From Thermodesulfovibrio sp. (GTDB lineage Bacteria > Nitrospirota > Thermodesulfovibrionia > Thermodesulfovibrionales > Thermodesulfovibrionaceae): a stretch of 18,587 nt of DNA. The notes beneath the pieces are model-generated. The model was not told the DNA's origin, did not search any database, and saw only the letters and a list, made by a program, of their open reading frames with translations. Position 1 is the stretch's first letter. Every line of letters begins with the position of its first letter. This document shows positions 1-7,627 of this stretch, in pieces. The position numbers and the translations under genes were made by a program. The stretch is taken from contig JAOAGU010000015.1 in assembly GCA_026415595.1 (NCBI GenBank), forward strand, positions 1 to 18,587, given 5' to 3'.

Positions 1-67
1 GAATATCATTGAGAACTCTCTATTATAAAATTAAAGAATACAACATAGAATAAAAAGAAAGAATTGC

Positions 68-1030
68 TTAAATAGCTGAATAAATCTTTGATAGTATTTC
101 TTTCCCTCCTCTTTTTAGTAAATCCTCTGCAAGTTCTTTACCAAGTTTTTCTGCTTCTTTAAGAAGATGAGTTTTAGCGCCAAAACTGTATTGTCTCTTA
201 CCTTTTATTGGTTCAATTTTTGCCTCAGGATCTCCAATCATTGCTATTATCTTTAAACGATTATTTTCTAAACTTGCATGACAGGCAAGAGGAACTTGAC
301 AACCTCCTCCCAGGACAGATAAAAAAGCTCTCTCTGCAATAACACAAATATACGTATTTAGATGATTCAATGGCTTTACTAAGTCATTAACAAATTCATC
401 ATCAATTCTTGTTTCAATTCCTATTGCTCCTTGACCTATTGCAGGAATCATCTTATCATGGGAGAAGATTTCTGTCATAATATTTTCATAGCCCATTCTT
501 TTAACTCCTGCCATGGCAAGAACAATAGCATCAAATTCTCCTTCTTTTAATTTTCTAATACGAGTGTCCACGTTACCTCTTAAAGGTTTTATTATTAAAT
601 CTTTTCTCAATGCTTTTAACTGAACAGTTCTTCTTAAGCTACTTGTCCCTAAGGTTGAATTTTCTGGAAGTTCTTCCAATAGCTTACCATCTTTACTTAT
701 AAGTGCATCTCTTGGGTCTTCTCTTTCACATATAGCAGAAATGTGCAAGCCTTTTGGCATTTCTGTAGGAACATCTTTCATGCTATGGACAGCTAAATCT
801 ACTCTTTTTGAAAGTAAAGCTTCCTCTATTTCCTTGACAAATAATCCTTTACCACCTATTTTCGCTAAAGGTGCATCAAGAATTTTATCTCCTGTTGTTT
901 TTATTTTCTCTATTTTAATTTCTAATTTAGGATACATTGAAAGGAGTTTTTCTTTAATCCAGTTTGCCTGCCATAAAGCCAGTTTGCTACCTCTTGTCCC
1001 TATAATAATCCTATTCCTCTTCACTATCAA
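68..1030 (-). CDS. hemC: Hydroxymethylbilane synthase (porphobilinogen deaminase)
   Basis: Polymerises four porphobilinogen molecules into hydroxymethylbilane in cytosolic tetrapyrrole synthesis. The 320-residue product is typical in length. It starts with the family signature IIIGTRGSKLALWQ, has the catalytic Asp in HSMKDVP (D86), the Arg-rich substrate loop TLGTSSLRR (about 127-135), and the dipyrromethane-cofactor cysteine in LGGGCQVPLA (C244). The start is TTG at 1030, with GGAGGT about 9 nt upstream; an in-frame GTG at 1024 is an alternative but lies far from that site. The start lies inside the end of hemA (about 20 bp overlap), so translation is probably coupled. Last gene of the heme operon visible here; what follows lies beyond the window edge. 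Identity is secure; the exact start is less so. Confidence 0.96.
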   Translation of the reverse strand: MIVKRNRIIIGTRGSKLALWQANWIKEKLLSMYPKLEIKIEKIKTTGDKILDAPLAKIGGKGLFVKEIEEALLSKRVDLAVHSMKDVPTEMPKGLHISAICEREDPRDALISKDGKLLEELPENSTLGTSSLRRTVQLKALRKDLIIKPLRGNVDTRIRKLKEGEFDAIVLAMAGVKRMGYENIMTEIFSHDKMIPAIGQGAIGIETRIDDEFVNDLVKPLNHLNTYICVIAERAFLSVLGGGCQVPLACHASLENNRLKIIAMIGDPEAKIEPIKGKRQYSFGAKTHLLKEAEKLGKELAEDLLKRGGKEILSKIYSAI

Positions 1031-2312
1031 GTCCGAATAACCTCCTCACAGCAAAAATTAAAACTTCCTTAATATCACTATTATTTTTAAGAGCAACTGT
1101 CGGCTCATGCATTATCTTATTTATTATGCTATGGGTAAGATAATCAATTGAATTTAATATTTCAGGGGGTAAATCTTTAAACTTAGATTTAAACTTTTCT
1201 AATTCCTCTTGTCTTATCATTTCTGCTTTATTTCTAATAGAAACAATTACAGGGACGCTATCAAGGGAGTTTAACCACTGAAAAAATTTTTCCGTTTCTT
1301 CACACACAATCCCAAGAGCTTTCTCAGCTTCCTTTCTGCGTTCAAGAATATTTGAATCAACCACATCTTGAAGGTCATCTATGTTATACAGATAGACATT
1401 GTCAAGATTATTACAGGCTGGATCAATATTTCTTGGTACAGATATGTCAATTAAAAATATAGGTTTATGCTTTCTTGATAACATTACCTCCCTTATCATC
1501 TTTTCATTTATTACATAATGAGGAGCACCCGTTGAACATATCACAATATCTACCTTTGTAAGTTGTTCCTTTAAGTTTTCAAAGGAAACTGCTTTTCCAT
1601 TAAACTCCTTAGACAGTTCCTTTGCTCTCTCATAGGTTCTATTTGTCACATAGATATTGTTAACTCCGCTTCCAATTAGATGCCTTATTGCAAGCTCAGC
1701 CATCTCTCCAGCCCCAACAAGAAGTACTGATTTTTTTGAGAGTTCATCAAACACTTTCTTGATAAGTCCAACGGCTGCATAACTTACAGATACAGGATTT
1801 TCTCCAATTCTGGTTTCATTTCGCACTCTCTTAGCTGTAAAAAAGGCTCTATTCATAAGATGATTAAGTATAAGAGATGTTGCTCTCTCAGAAAGAGCAA
1901 TTTCATATGCTTCCTTTACCTGTCCCGTGATCTGAGGTTCTCCTACTATCATTGAATCAAGGCTGGAGGTAACTTTAAAAAGGTGTTCCACTGCCTCTTT
2001 GTCTCTATAAATATATAAATAATTTTCAAATTCTCTACGATCAATTCTATGAAAATCTGAGAGAAAATCAATAATAATCTCTTCAATATTCTTTTCCCCT
2101 TCAATTGTTTTTTCAGCATTACCTGAAACTGAATGATATGCATATATTTCTACTCTATTACATGTTGAAAATATTAAAGCTTCGTTAATTGCAGGTTTAT
2201 TTATTAAATATCTCAAACCTTCTTTAATTAATTCATTACTATTGAAAGCTAATCTTTCTCTTATATCAACTGGTGCTGTTTTATGATTAACTCCAACAAC
2301 AATCAGGCTCAT
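1011..2312 (-). CDS. hemA: Glutamyl-tRNA reductase
   Basis: NADPH-dependent reduction of glutamyl-tRNA(Glu) to glutamate-1-semialdehyde, the first committed step of the C5 heme pathway. The 433-residue protein begins with VGVNHKTAPVDIRERLAF and has the nucleophilic cysteine in STCNRVEIYA (C51). It shows the conserved segments SLDSMIVGEPQITGQVK (about 117-133) and RIGENPVSVSYAAV, the NADPH-binding Rossmann loop VGAGEMAE (about 199-206), and a C-terminal helical dimerisation domain. The ATG overlaps the stop of the upstream cytochrome-assembly-like gene as ATGA, a translational-coupling arrangement. The nearest purine-rich stretch is about 16 nt upstream, so coupling probably matters. Use of this pathway rules out the ALA synthase (C4) route for this cluster. 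Confidence 0.97.
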   Translation of the reverse strand: MSLIVVGVNHKTAPVDIRERLAFNSNELIKEGLRYLINKPAINEALIFSTCNRVEIYAYHSVSGNAEKTIEGEKNIEEIIIDFLSDFHRIDRREFENYLYIYRDKEAVEHLFKVTSSLDSMIVGEPQITGQVKEAYEIALSERATSLILNHLMNRAFFTAKRVRNETRIGENPVSVSYAAVGLIKKVFDELSKKSVLLVGAGEMAELAIRHLIGSGVNNIYVTNRTYERAKELSKEFNGKAVSFENLKEQLTKVDIVICSTGAPHYVINEKMIREVMLSRKHKPIFLIDISVPRNIDPACNNLDNVYLYNIDDLQDVVDSNILERRKEAEKALGIVCEETEKFFQWLNSLDSVPVIVSIRNKAEMIRQEELEKFKSKFKDLPPEILNSIDYLTHSIINKIMHEPTVALKNNSDIKEVLIFAVRRLFGLDSEEE

Positions 2313-3115
2313 AATGGTTTATGAAAACTCTCTGTTAGTAAATTGATGCCAAAAAAACCAAACAATACCAGAAGAAAAGCAAATATTGTTAGATAAGCAG
2401 CTTTTTTCTTTCTCCAATCTCCCTTAACCCTTAAATAAAAAATTGACAAATAAACTGTCCACGTAAGATAGCTCCATATTTCTTTTGGATCAAAGAGAAA
2501 TCCCCACAAGGTTAGATACTTAACAAGACCAACAATTATAGCAATAGTAAATATAGGAAATCCCCAGAATATTAAAAGATAGTTAATTTTATCAAGAATC
2601 TCAAGACTTGGAATAATACTTTCAATTCCTCCGAATTTTTTAGATTTTATAGCTCTCTCCTGAATCAAATAAAGTATACTGAAAATAAAAGCTAAACTGA
2701 ATAATGCGATACCAAACACTGCCATAGTAGCATGAATATCAATCCATAGACTTTTTAGTTCCGGTTTTATAGACGGAATATTTCGTGGGAAAAAGGCACT
2801 TACAAACATAAAGGAAAAACTAAGAATTACGATAAAATTTAGAATCTTTGCTTTATATGCTCGATAGATAAAAAAGGATGCAAATAGAATGCTCCAGGCA
2901 AAGAAAGAATTTGCTTCATGCATAGAAAAAACAGGTGCTTGACCCGATTTTAAATATCTTAGTGCTAAATAAATAGAATGAAGAATAAAACCTAAAAGAC
3001 TGCAAACTAAAACAGCTTTGTCTAAATCTTGTTTTTTCCTAATAATACCAGCAAGACTAAGAAGAAATCCTGCAAAATAAAGGGTAAGCGCTAATTCAAA
3101 AAAAATAGTTCCCAT
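2309..3115 (-). CDS. CcsA/HemX-like integral membrane cytochrome c assembly protein
   Basis: About 268 residues and mostly hydrophobic, with roughly eight predicted membrane spans, so it sits in the cytoplasmic membrane. The segment FDPKEIWSYLTWTVYLSIFYLR matches the end of the tryptophan-rich heme-handling motif of the CcsA/ResC/CcmC/HemX superfamily (typically WSWDPKETWA), but the first part is degraded here (WGFLFDPKE). Position directly upstream of hemA is typical of hemX-like genes, whose role in heme metabolism or c-type cytochrome maturation is poorly defined. I chose the ATG at 3115, which overlaps the preceding stop as TAATG; a TTG at 3124 is possible. No strong Shine-Dalgarno is visible, suggesting coupling. 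It could be a true System II CcsA or a HemX-type accessory factor; the degenerate motif favours HemX-like. Confidence 0.83.
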   Translation of the reverse strand: MGTIFFELALTLYFAGFLLSLAGIIRKKQDLDKAVLVCSLLGFILHSIYLALRYLKSGQAPVFSMHEANSFFAWSILFASFFIYRAYKAKILNFIVILSFSFMFVSAFFPRNIPSIKPELKSLWIDIHATMAVFGIALFSLAFIFSILYLIQERAIKSKKFGGIESIIPSLEILDKINYLLIFWGFPIFTIAIIVGLVKYLTLWGFLFDPKEIWSYLTWTVYLSIFYLRVKGDWRKKKAAYLTIFAFLLVLFGFFGINLLTESFHKPL

Positions 3116-3801
3116 TAGAAACAACCAAGTTCACATTTTCTAATTTTTATTTTAAGTTCGTTTGCCATTTTCCCTACTTCAATATAAGGAACTTTGAGTT
3201 CCTCAGCAATTTTTCTTGCCTCTGAACATGTAATTTTCCCATCATTACTTCTTTCTTTTAGCAATTTTTCAATAAGTTTTTTTTGCTGAATTTTCTCAAT
3301 CTCTGACATTATCTTCTCCATCGCGTACTCATCTTCTATTAAGACATCAGCTATATCAAGAATAGCTTTGCCAGAAGGTTTTATTTGTTCACCAATTCTG
3401 CCATTGATAAATATTATAACATCAGGGCGCATGACTCTTACCAGAGAGTTACCTTCTAAAATAACTATAATTCCCTTTTTATCATAAGTCGCTTGAAATA
3501 TCGAGAGAATTTCTTTCCTTAATTTCTCTGCAACTGTAGCCAATTTTTCTTCGGAAGCTCTTACCCAATAGACATGATCAGCGCCTGCCTTTTTCATCCT
3601 ATCTGTATCTTTACCAGAATCTTGTATTAGAGCAGCGTTTGTAATAATATTTGCGAATTGTGATGTTTTTGTGTATTTTATGGATATAATTAAAATTTTA
3701 CTATTTAATCTCTTAATAAATCTAATAAAGCGTTCTATAAAAGTAGTTTTTCCTGAACCGCTTTTAGCAGAGCCAACTCCGATTATTAAAGGGTAAATCA
3801 T
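3115..3801 (-). CDS. MobB-like P-loop NTPase with C-terminal helix-turn-helix-like tail
   Basis: 228 residues. The N-terminus IIGVGSAKSGSGKTTFIERFI is a Walker A loop like that of MobB (molybdopterin-guanine dinucleotide synthesis) and related SIMIBI-class GTPases. A hydrophobic strand IIVILEGNSLV (about 111-121) fits the switch/Walker B area. After about residue 185 comes a separate module, KITCSEARKIAEELKVPYIEVGKMANEL, that looks helix-turn-helix-like and ends in the cysteine motif CELGCF at the extreme C-terminus. First gene of the heme operon, overlapping the next gene by 1 bp. Family membership is fairly clear, but the substrate is not: molybdenum-cofactor insertion is possible, though no molybdenum gene lies nearby. 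No clear Shine-Dalgarno precedes the ATG. Confidence 0.7.
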   Translation of the reverse strand: MIYPLIIGVGSAKSGSGKTTFIERFIRFIKRLNSKILIISIKYTKTSQFANIITNAALIQDSGKDTDRMKKAGADHVYWVRASEEKLATVAEKLRKEILSIFQATYDKKGIIVILEGNSLVRVMRPDVIIFINGRIGEQIKPSGKAILDIADVLIEDEYAMEKIMSEIEKIQQKKLIEKLLKERSNDGKITCSEARKIAEELKVPYIEVGKMANELKIKIRKCELGCF

Positions 3802-4012
3802 AATTTTATAGTTTTCAATATTTTTTTAGTTTTTTCAAGCAGTTTAATGTATGTAACCAAATTATCCAGCAAACAGTTTAAACTCTCTATGAAAAGCTCA
3901 ATCAAATTACTTTTTATTATGTGCAAAATCGGTTCCCAATAAGTTGACTGAATATTTTAAAAAATTTTAAACTATAATTTCTGAATTTATTACTGGAGGA
4001 TTCTATAAAGAA
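3802..4012. other. Divergent intergenic region, MobB-like/hisG
   Basis: 211 bp separating the minus-strand heme operon from the plus-strand hisG operon. It is very AT-rich and should hold promoters for both directions. A short ATG frame at 3889 has no ribosome-binding site and no histidine codons, so I see no histidine leader peptide. No strong hairpin is seen. Confidence 0.6.
3973..3978 (+). promoter_or_regulatory. Candidate -10 box for the hisG operon
   Basis: A perfect TATAAT, 34 nt upstream of the hisG ATG. TTGACT at 3944-3949 is a good -35 sequence but is 23 nt away, too far for a standard sigma70 spacing; paired with the weaker TTTAAA at 3966-3971 the spacing would be 16 nt. GGAGGA at 3995-4000 is the likely ribosome-binding site, 12 nt from the ATG. 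Confidence 0.45.
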
Positions 4013-4891
4013 ATGGAGAACAAAGTTTTAAAACTTGGTTTACCAAAGGGAAGCTTACAAGAATCAACCCTAAAACTCTTTAAAAAAGCTGGGTTTAATA
4101 TACATGTATCACATAGGTCATACTATCCCGTTATTGACGATGATGAAATAACCTGTATGCTTCTTAGGGCACAAGAAATTCCTATATACGTTGAAGAAGG
4201 TTATCTTGACTGCGGTTTAACCGGATATGACTGGCTATTAGAACAAAATGTTGACGTAATTGAAGTTACAGAATTAAAGTATGCGAAGGAAGGATTTAGA
4301 CCTGTTAAATGGGTTATAGCTGTTCCTGAGGATTCTCCAATCAAAACTCTGGAAGACTTACAGGGCAAAAGAATAGCTACAGAACTTATGGGATATACAA
4401 AGAGATATTTGAAATCCAAAGGGATTAAAGCAGATGTTTATTTTTCATGGGGAGCTACAGAAGTAAAGCCCCCCTATCTCGCCGATGCTATTGTAGACCT
4501 AACTGAAACAGGTAGTTCTCTCAGGGCAAACAAACTTCGTGTAATTGAAACTATCTTAGAGTCCACAACTCGTTTTATTTCAAATAAAAATTCTTGGCGA
4601 GATGCTTGGAAAAAGAAAAAAATGCAGAATATTGCAATGCTTCTACAAGGTGCTCTTTTAGCTGAAGAGAAGGTTGGACTTAAAATGAATGTCCCAAAAG
4701 AGTCATTGAAAAGAGTTTTAAGTTTGCTTAACTCATTACATTCTCCGACTATTTCTCAGCTATATGATGAAAATTGGTATGCCTTAGAAGTTATAATAAA
4801 TGAGAAAAAAGTGAAAGAGCTTTTACCAAAACTAAAGGATGCTGGCGCATCAGGTTTTGTGGAATATCCATTGAATAAAGTAATTCCCTAA
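4013..4891 (+). CDS. hisG: ATP phosphoribosyltransferase, long form
   Basis: First step of histidine synthesis: ATP + PRPP to phosphoribosyl-ATP. N-terminal LKLGLPKGSLQESTLKLF and the PRPP-binding loop DAIVDLTETGSSLR (158-171) are diagnostic. At 292 residues it is the long (HisGL) form; residues from about 215 to the end form the C-terminal domain that in this class mediates histidine feedback inhibition, so no HisZ partner should be needed. The other his genes are not next to it. It is followed closely by rplU, whose ribosome-binding site starts at the hisG stop codon, so a biosynthetic gene heads a ribosomal-protein/GTPase operon here. Confidence 0.96.
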   Translation: MENKVLKLGLPKGSLQESTLKLFKKAGFNIHVSHRSYYPVIDDDEITCMLLRAQEIPIYVEEGYLDCGLTGYDWLLEQNVDVIEVTELKYAKEGFRPVKWVIAVPEDSPIKTLEDLQGKRIATELMGYTKRYLKSKGIKADVYFSWGATEVKPPYLADAIVDLTETGSSLRANKLRVIETILESTTRFISNKNSWRDAWKKKKMQNIAMLLQGALLAEEKVGLKMNVPKESLKRVLSLLNSLHSPTISQLYDENWYALEVIINEKKVKELLPKLKDAGASGFVEYPLNKVIP

Positions 4892-4905
4892 AGGAGGTGA
4901 ATTTT

Positions 4906-5220
4906 ATGTATGCAATCATAGAAACAAATGGAAAACAGTTTAAGGTTAAAGAAGGAGATATAGTTAAGATAGATAGACTTAATCTTGAAGCTGGTAAAGA
5001 AATCATATTTGAGAGGGTCTTATTTTTACATTCTAATAAGGGAATAAAGATAGGTAACCCCTATATTGACGGTCTAAAAGTAAAGGCTGAAGTTATCGAA
5101 GAAGCAAAGAATGATAAAGTAATGGTATACAGACCTCCATCAAAAAAAGCCATAAAAAAACTTAAAGGACACAGACAATGGTATACTAAAATAAAAATAA
5201 AGGAAATTTTAGGAGGATAA
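4906..5220 (+). CDS. rplU: Large ribosomal subunit protein bL21
   Basis: 104-residue 50S protein that binds 23S rRNA. The opening MYAIIETNGKQFKVKEGD and C-terminal KKLKGHRQWYTKIKIKEI are characteristic. I chose the ATG at 4906 because AGGAGG at 4892-4897 lies 8 nt upstream; an in-frame GTG at 4897 overlaps that ribosome-binding site and is rejected. It forms the usual rplU-rpmA-obg order, but without the small cysteine-protease gene (ysxB/prp) often found between rplU and rpmA in Firmicutes. Consistent with that, the bL27 encoded next has no N-terminal extension to be cleaved. Confidence 0.97.
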   Translation: MYAIIETNGKQFKVKEGDIVKIDRLNLEAGKEIIFERVLFLHSNKGIKIGNPYIDGLKVKAEVIEEAKNDKVMVYRPPSKKAIKKLKGHRQWYTKIKIKEILGG

Positions 5221-5221
5221 A

Positions 5222-5491
5222 ATGGCACATAAAAAGGGAGTTGGAAGTTCCAGAAATGGAAGGGATAGTAAAGCCAAAAGGCTTGGTGTAAAAAGATTTG
5301 GAGGACAGATAGTCAAAGCTGGTAACATCCTCATAAGACAGCGTGGAACAAAATTCCATCCTGGAGCAAATGTAGGTGTGGGTTCAGATTATACACTCTA
5401 TGCTTTAATTGACGGAATTGTTAAATTTGAAAGAAAGGACAAACAGAGACTTAAAGTAAGCGTTTATCCAGTTACTCAACCCGCCCAGTAA
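5222..5491 (+). CDS. rpmA: Large ribosomal subunit protein bL27
   Basis: 89-residue 50S protein whose flexible N-terminus reaches the peptidyl-transferase centre. It starts MAHKKGVGSSRNGRDSKAKRLGVKR, the mature N-terminus without a protease-cleaved extension, and contains IRQRGTKFHPGANVGVG. A strong AGGAGG lies about 5 nt before the ATG, directly following rplU. The last codons (about 5479-5484, ACCCGC) are complementary to sequence just past the stop; see the hairpin entry. The gene is followed by obg after 40 bp. Confidence 0.97.
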   Translation: MAHKKGVGSSRNGRDSKAKRLGVKRFGGQIVKAGNILIRQRGTKFHPGANVGVGSDYTLYALIDGIVKFERKDKQRLKVSVYPVTQPAQ

Positions 5492-5521
5492 AATTATAGC
5501 GGGTGGTTTTTTTCACCCGCT
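5479..5521 (+). promoter_or_regulatory. Mutually exclusive hairpins at the rpmA-obg junction
   Basis: Three blocks are visible in the transcript: ACCCGC (5479-5484, inside rpmA), AGCGGGTG (5498-5505) and CACCCGCT (5514-5521). Blocks 2 and 3 form a perfect 8-bp stem with an 8-nt loop. Blocks 1 and 2 can instead form a 6-bp stem directly followed by GG and seven T residues (5507-5513), which resembles an intrinsic terminator. A ribosome finishing rpmA would cover block 1 and favour the 2:3 stem. Regulatory use is inferred; the 2:3 stem could simply space or stabilise the mRNA. Confidence 0.45.
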
Positions 5522-5531
5522 TTACCTTCCT

Positions 5532-6533
5532 ATGAAATTTGTTGATTATGTAAAGATATATGTAAAAGCAGGTGATGGTGGCAAAGGCTGTGTAAGCTTC
5601 CGTAGAGAAAAATATGTTCCAAAAGGCGGTCCTGATGGCGGAGATGGCGGGAAAGGTGGAGATGTAATAATTAAAGCCTCTGGAGAACTTCATACTCTTC
5701 TTGATCATAAATACCAAAAAACCTATAAAGCCAAAAGGGGTCAGCATGGAAAAGGAAGTAATATGAAAGGTAAAGATGGAGATGACCTTATTATAAACGT
5801 ACCTGTGGGAACTGTTATAAAGGATGCAGAAACTGAAGAAATACTTGCTGACCTTGATGTAGAAGGTAAAGAATTTATTGTTGCAAAAGGTGGGAAAGGA
5901 GGACTTGGAAATGCCCATTTTGCAACACCAACAAATCAATCTCCCAGATTTGCTCAACCTGGTGGGCCTGGTGAGGAAAAATGGATAATTCTTGAACTAA
6001 AACTGCTTGCTGATGTGGGACTTATAGGACTGCCTAATGCAGGGAAATCTACGTTAATATCTGTAATAAGCTCTGCCCGGCCTAAAATTGCCGACTATCC
6101 ATTTACAACTCTTACACCTGTGCTTGGAGTTGTTAAATATGGAGACTACAAAAGCTTTGTTGTAGCTGATATCCCGGGTCTAATTGAAAATGCACATAAA
6201 GGAGCAGGATTAGGGCATCAATTTTTAAGACATGTGGAAAGGACTTCTTTATTGCTTCATCTCGTTGATGTGTCTGATTATCTTCAGTCTGACCCTATCC
6301 AAGATTTTGAAAAAATTCAAAAAGAACTTATCCTTTATAATCCTGAGCTTATAAAAAAACCTCTTGCAGTAGTAGGCACAAAAACTGATTTAGCCTTTGA
6401 AGGAAAAAGACTCATAAAATTAAAAAGCTATTGCCAAGAAAAAGGTATTGATTTTTTCCCTATAAGTGCAGTAAAAAAAGAAGGAATTAATATTCTTATA
6501 GAATATCTGGTAAAAAGAGTGGAGAAAAAATGA
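5532..6533 (+). CDS. obg: Obg-family GTPase (ribosome assembly)
   Basis: 333-residue GTPase associated with 50S maturation and stress control. The glycine-rich Obg fold occupies residues 1 to about 157 (KAGDGGKGCVSFRREKYVPKGGPDGGDGG). The G domain follows: G1 GLPNAGKS (166-173), the Thr-rich switch DYPFTTLTPVLG, G3 DIPGLIE (213-219), G4 TKTD (283-286) and G5 ISA (312-314). G4 is usually NKxD, so the leading Thr is a variant. There is no C-terminal OCT domain. The N-terminus fits the family exactly, yet no Shine-Dalgarno precedes the ATG; the upstream bases are pyrimidine-rich (TTACCTTCC). Its stop overlaps the proB start as ATGA. Confidence 0.96.
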   Translation: MKFVDYVKIYVKAGDGGKGCVSFRREKYVPKGGPDGGDGGKGGDVIIKASGELHTLLDHKYQKTYKAKRGQHGKGSNMKGKDGDDLIINVPVGTVIKDAETEEILADLDVEGKEFIVAKGGKGGLGNAHFATPTNQSPRFAQPGGPGEEKWIILELKLLADVGLIGLPNAGKSTLISVISSARPKIADYPFTTLTPVLGVVKYGDYKSFVVADIPGLIENAHKGAGLGHQFLRHVERTSLLLHLVDVSDYLQSDPIQDFEKIQKELILYNPELIKKPLAVVGTKTDLAFEGKRLIKLKSYCQEKGIDFFPISAVKKEGINILIEYLVKRVEKK

Positions 6534-7627
6534 GGGTAGTGGTAAAAATAGGAAGTAATCTTTTAACAGACATTTCAGGGCGGATTAATCAGAAAAGAAT
6601 TCATTCCTTTGCAAAAGAAATCTCTGAACTCAGCAATAAAAATTTTGAAATTGTTATGGTTTCTTCTGGTGCAATTGCTTCTGGTCTAAGAAAATTAGGA
6701 TTAAAAAGTAAACCAAAGGAAATCAGAAAAAAACAGGCAACTGCAGCAGTAGGGCAACCCCTTTTAATGTGGATGTATGAACAATACTTTCTCAAATACA
6801 AAAAACATGTAGCACAAATACTTCTTACAAGAGATGATTTAAGTGACAGAGTGAGATATATCAATGCAAAAAATACCATACTGACGCTTCTTGAAATGCA
6901 AGTTATTCCAATAATCAATGAAAATGACACAGTTGCAACAGATGAAATAAAATTTGGTGATAATGACCAGCTTGCTGCTCTTGTTTCAGGGCTAATTGAA
7001 GCAAATCATCTCATCATTCTTTCAGATGTACAGGGACTTTATACATCTGACCCTAAAAGAGACCCAAATGCAAAAATCATAAAACATGTTGAAGAATTTT
7101 CAAAGGAACTTGAAGCTATTGCAAAACCTGCCTCTACAGGATATGGAACAGGTGGAATGTATTCAAAGGTTATTGCTGCAAAAAAGGCAACCTCATTTGG
7201 AATTCCTGTTCATATTGTCAGTGGTAGGAAATACGGTAATATTAAAGCTGTTTTAGAAGGGAAAGAAATAGGAACTTTTTTTGAACCTGTTAAAGAAAGA
7301 GTGACTTCCCGTAAAGGATGGATTGCCTATGCAACAAAAGCAAAAGGAAACATTTATGTTGATGAAGGAGCTGTAAAAGCCCTAATAAAGAGTGGAAAAA
7401 GTTTACTGCCTTCTGGCATTAAAAAAGTGGAAGGAGAGTTTGATGTGGGTGACGCAGTTTACTGTATTGATGAAAAAGGAGAAAGAATAGCTAAGGGATT
7501 AGTTAACTACTCTTCTTGCGAAATAAAACTCATCAAGGGTAAAAAATCAGGAGAGATTGAAAAGGTTCTTGGTTATAAATATGCCGATGAAGTAATACAT
7601 AGAGATAATCTTGTTATTCTTGTCTAA
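6530..7627 (+). CDS. proB: Glutamate 5-kinase with PUA domain
   Basis: Phosphorylates glutamate to glutamyl-5-phosphate, the first step of proline synthesis. The 365-residue protein has an amino-acid-kinase domain (VVVKIGSNLLTD at the start, MVSSGAIASGLRKLG, PIINENDTVATDEIKFGDNDQLAALVSG, STGYGTGGMYSKVIAAKKAT) and a C-terminal PUA domain from about residue 280. This matches bacterial long-form ProB, normally feedback-inhibited by proline. It starts by ATGA overlap with obg and has GGAG about 8 nt upstream. proA is not adjacent. Its 3' end overlaps the convergent DUF763 gene by 14 bp. Confidence 0.96.
   Translation: MRVVVKIGSNLLTDISGRINQKRIHSFAKEISELSNKNFEIVMVSSGAIASGLRKLGLKSKPKEIRKKQATAAVGQPLLMWMYEQYFLKYKKHVAQILLTRDDLSDRVRYINAKNTILTLLEMQVIPIINENDTVATDEIKFGDNDQLAALVSGLIEANHLIILSDVQGLYTSDPKRDPNAKIIKHVEEFSKELEAIAKPASTGYGTGGMYSKVIAAKKATSFGIPVHIVSGRKYGNIKAVLEGKEIGTFFEPVKERVTSRKGWIAYATKAKGNIYVDEGAVKALIKSGKSLLPSGIKKVEGEFDVGDAVYCIDEKGERIAKGLVNYSSCEIKLIKGKKSGEIEKVLGYKYADEVIHRDNLVILV

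Noticed and set aside
1..67. Possible start of another minus-strand gene (ATG at 7-9, with TATAAT at 22-27 upstream)
   Set aside because: Only three codons are visible; a GAGAGTTCTC palindrome lies before the ATG, but nothing identifies a gene.
741..1040. Plus-strand 99-codon frame opposite hemC
   Set aside because: Antisense to a well-supported gene, with no ribosome-binding site or motif.
3889..3942. Short ATG frame upstream of hisG as a possible histidine leader peptide
   Set aside because: It contains no histidine codons, has no Shine-Dalgarno, and no terminator hairpin follows it.
3944..3978. TTGACT and TATAAT as a matched hisG promoter
   Set aside because: The 23-nt spacing is outside the normal range, so only the -10 is listed.
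5472..5957. Minus-strand 161-codon Phe/Cys-rich frame
   Set aside because: Antisense shadow of obg; biased composition and no family resemblance.
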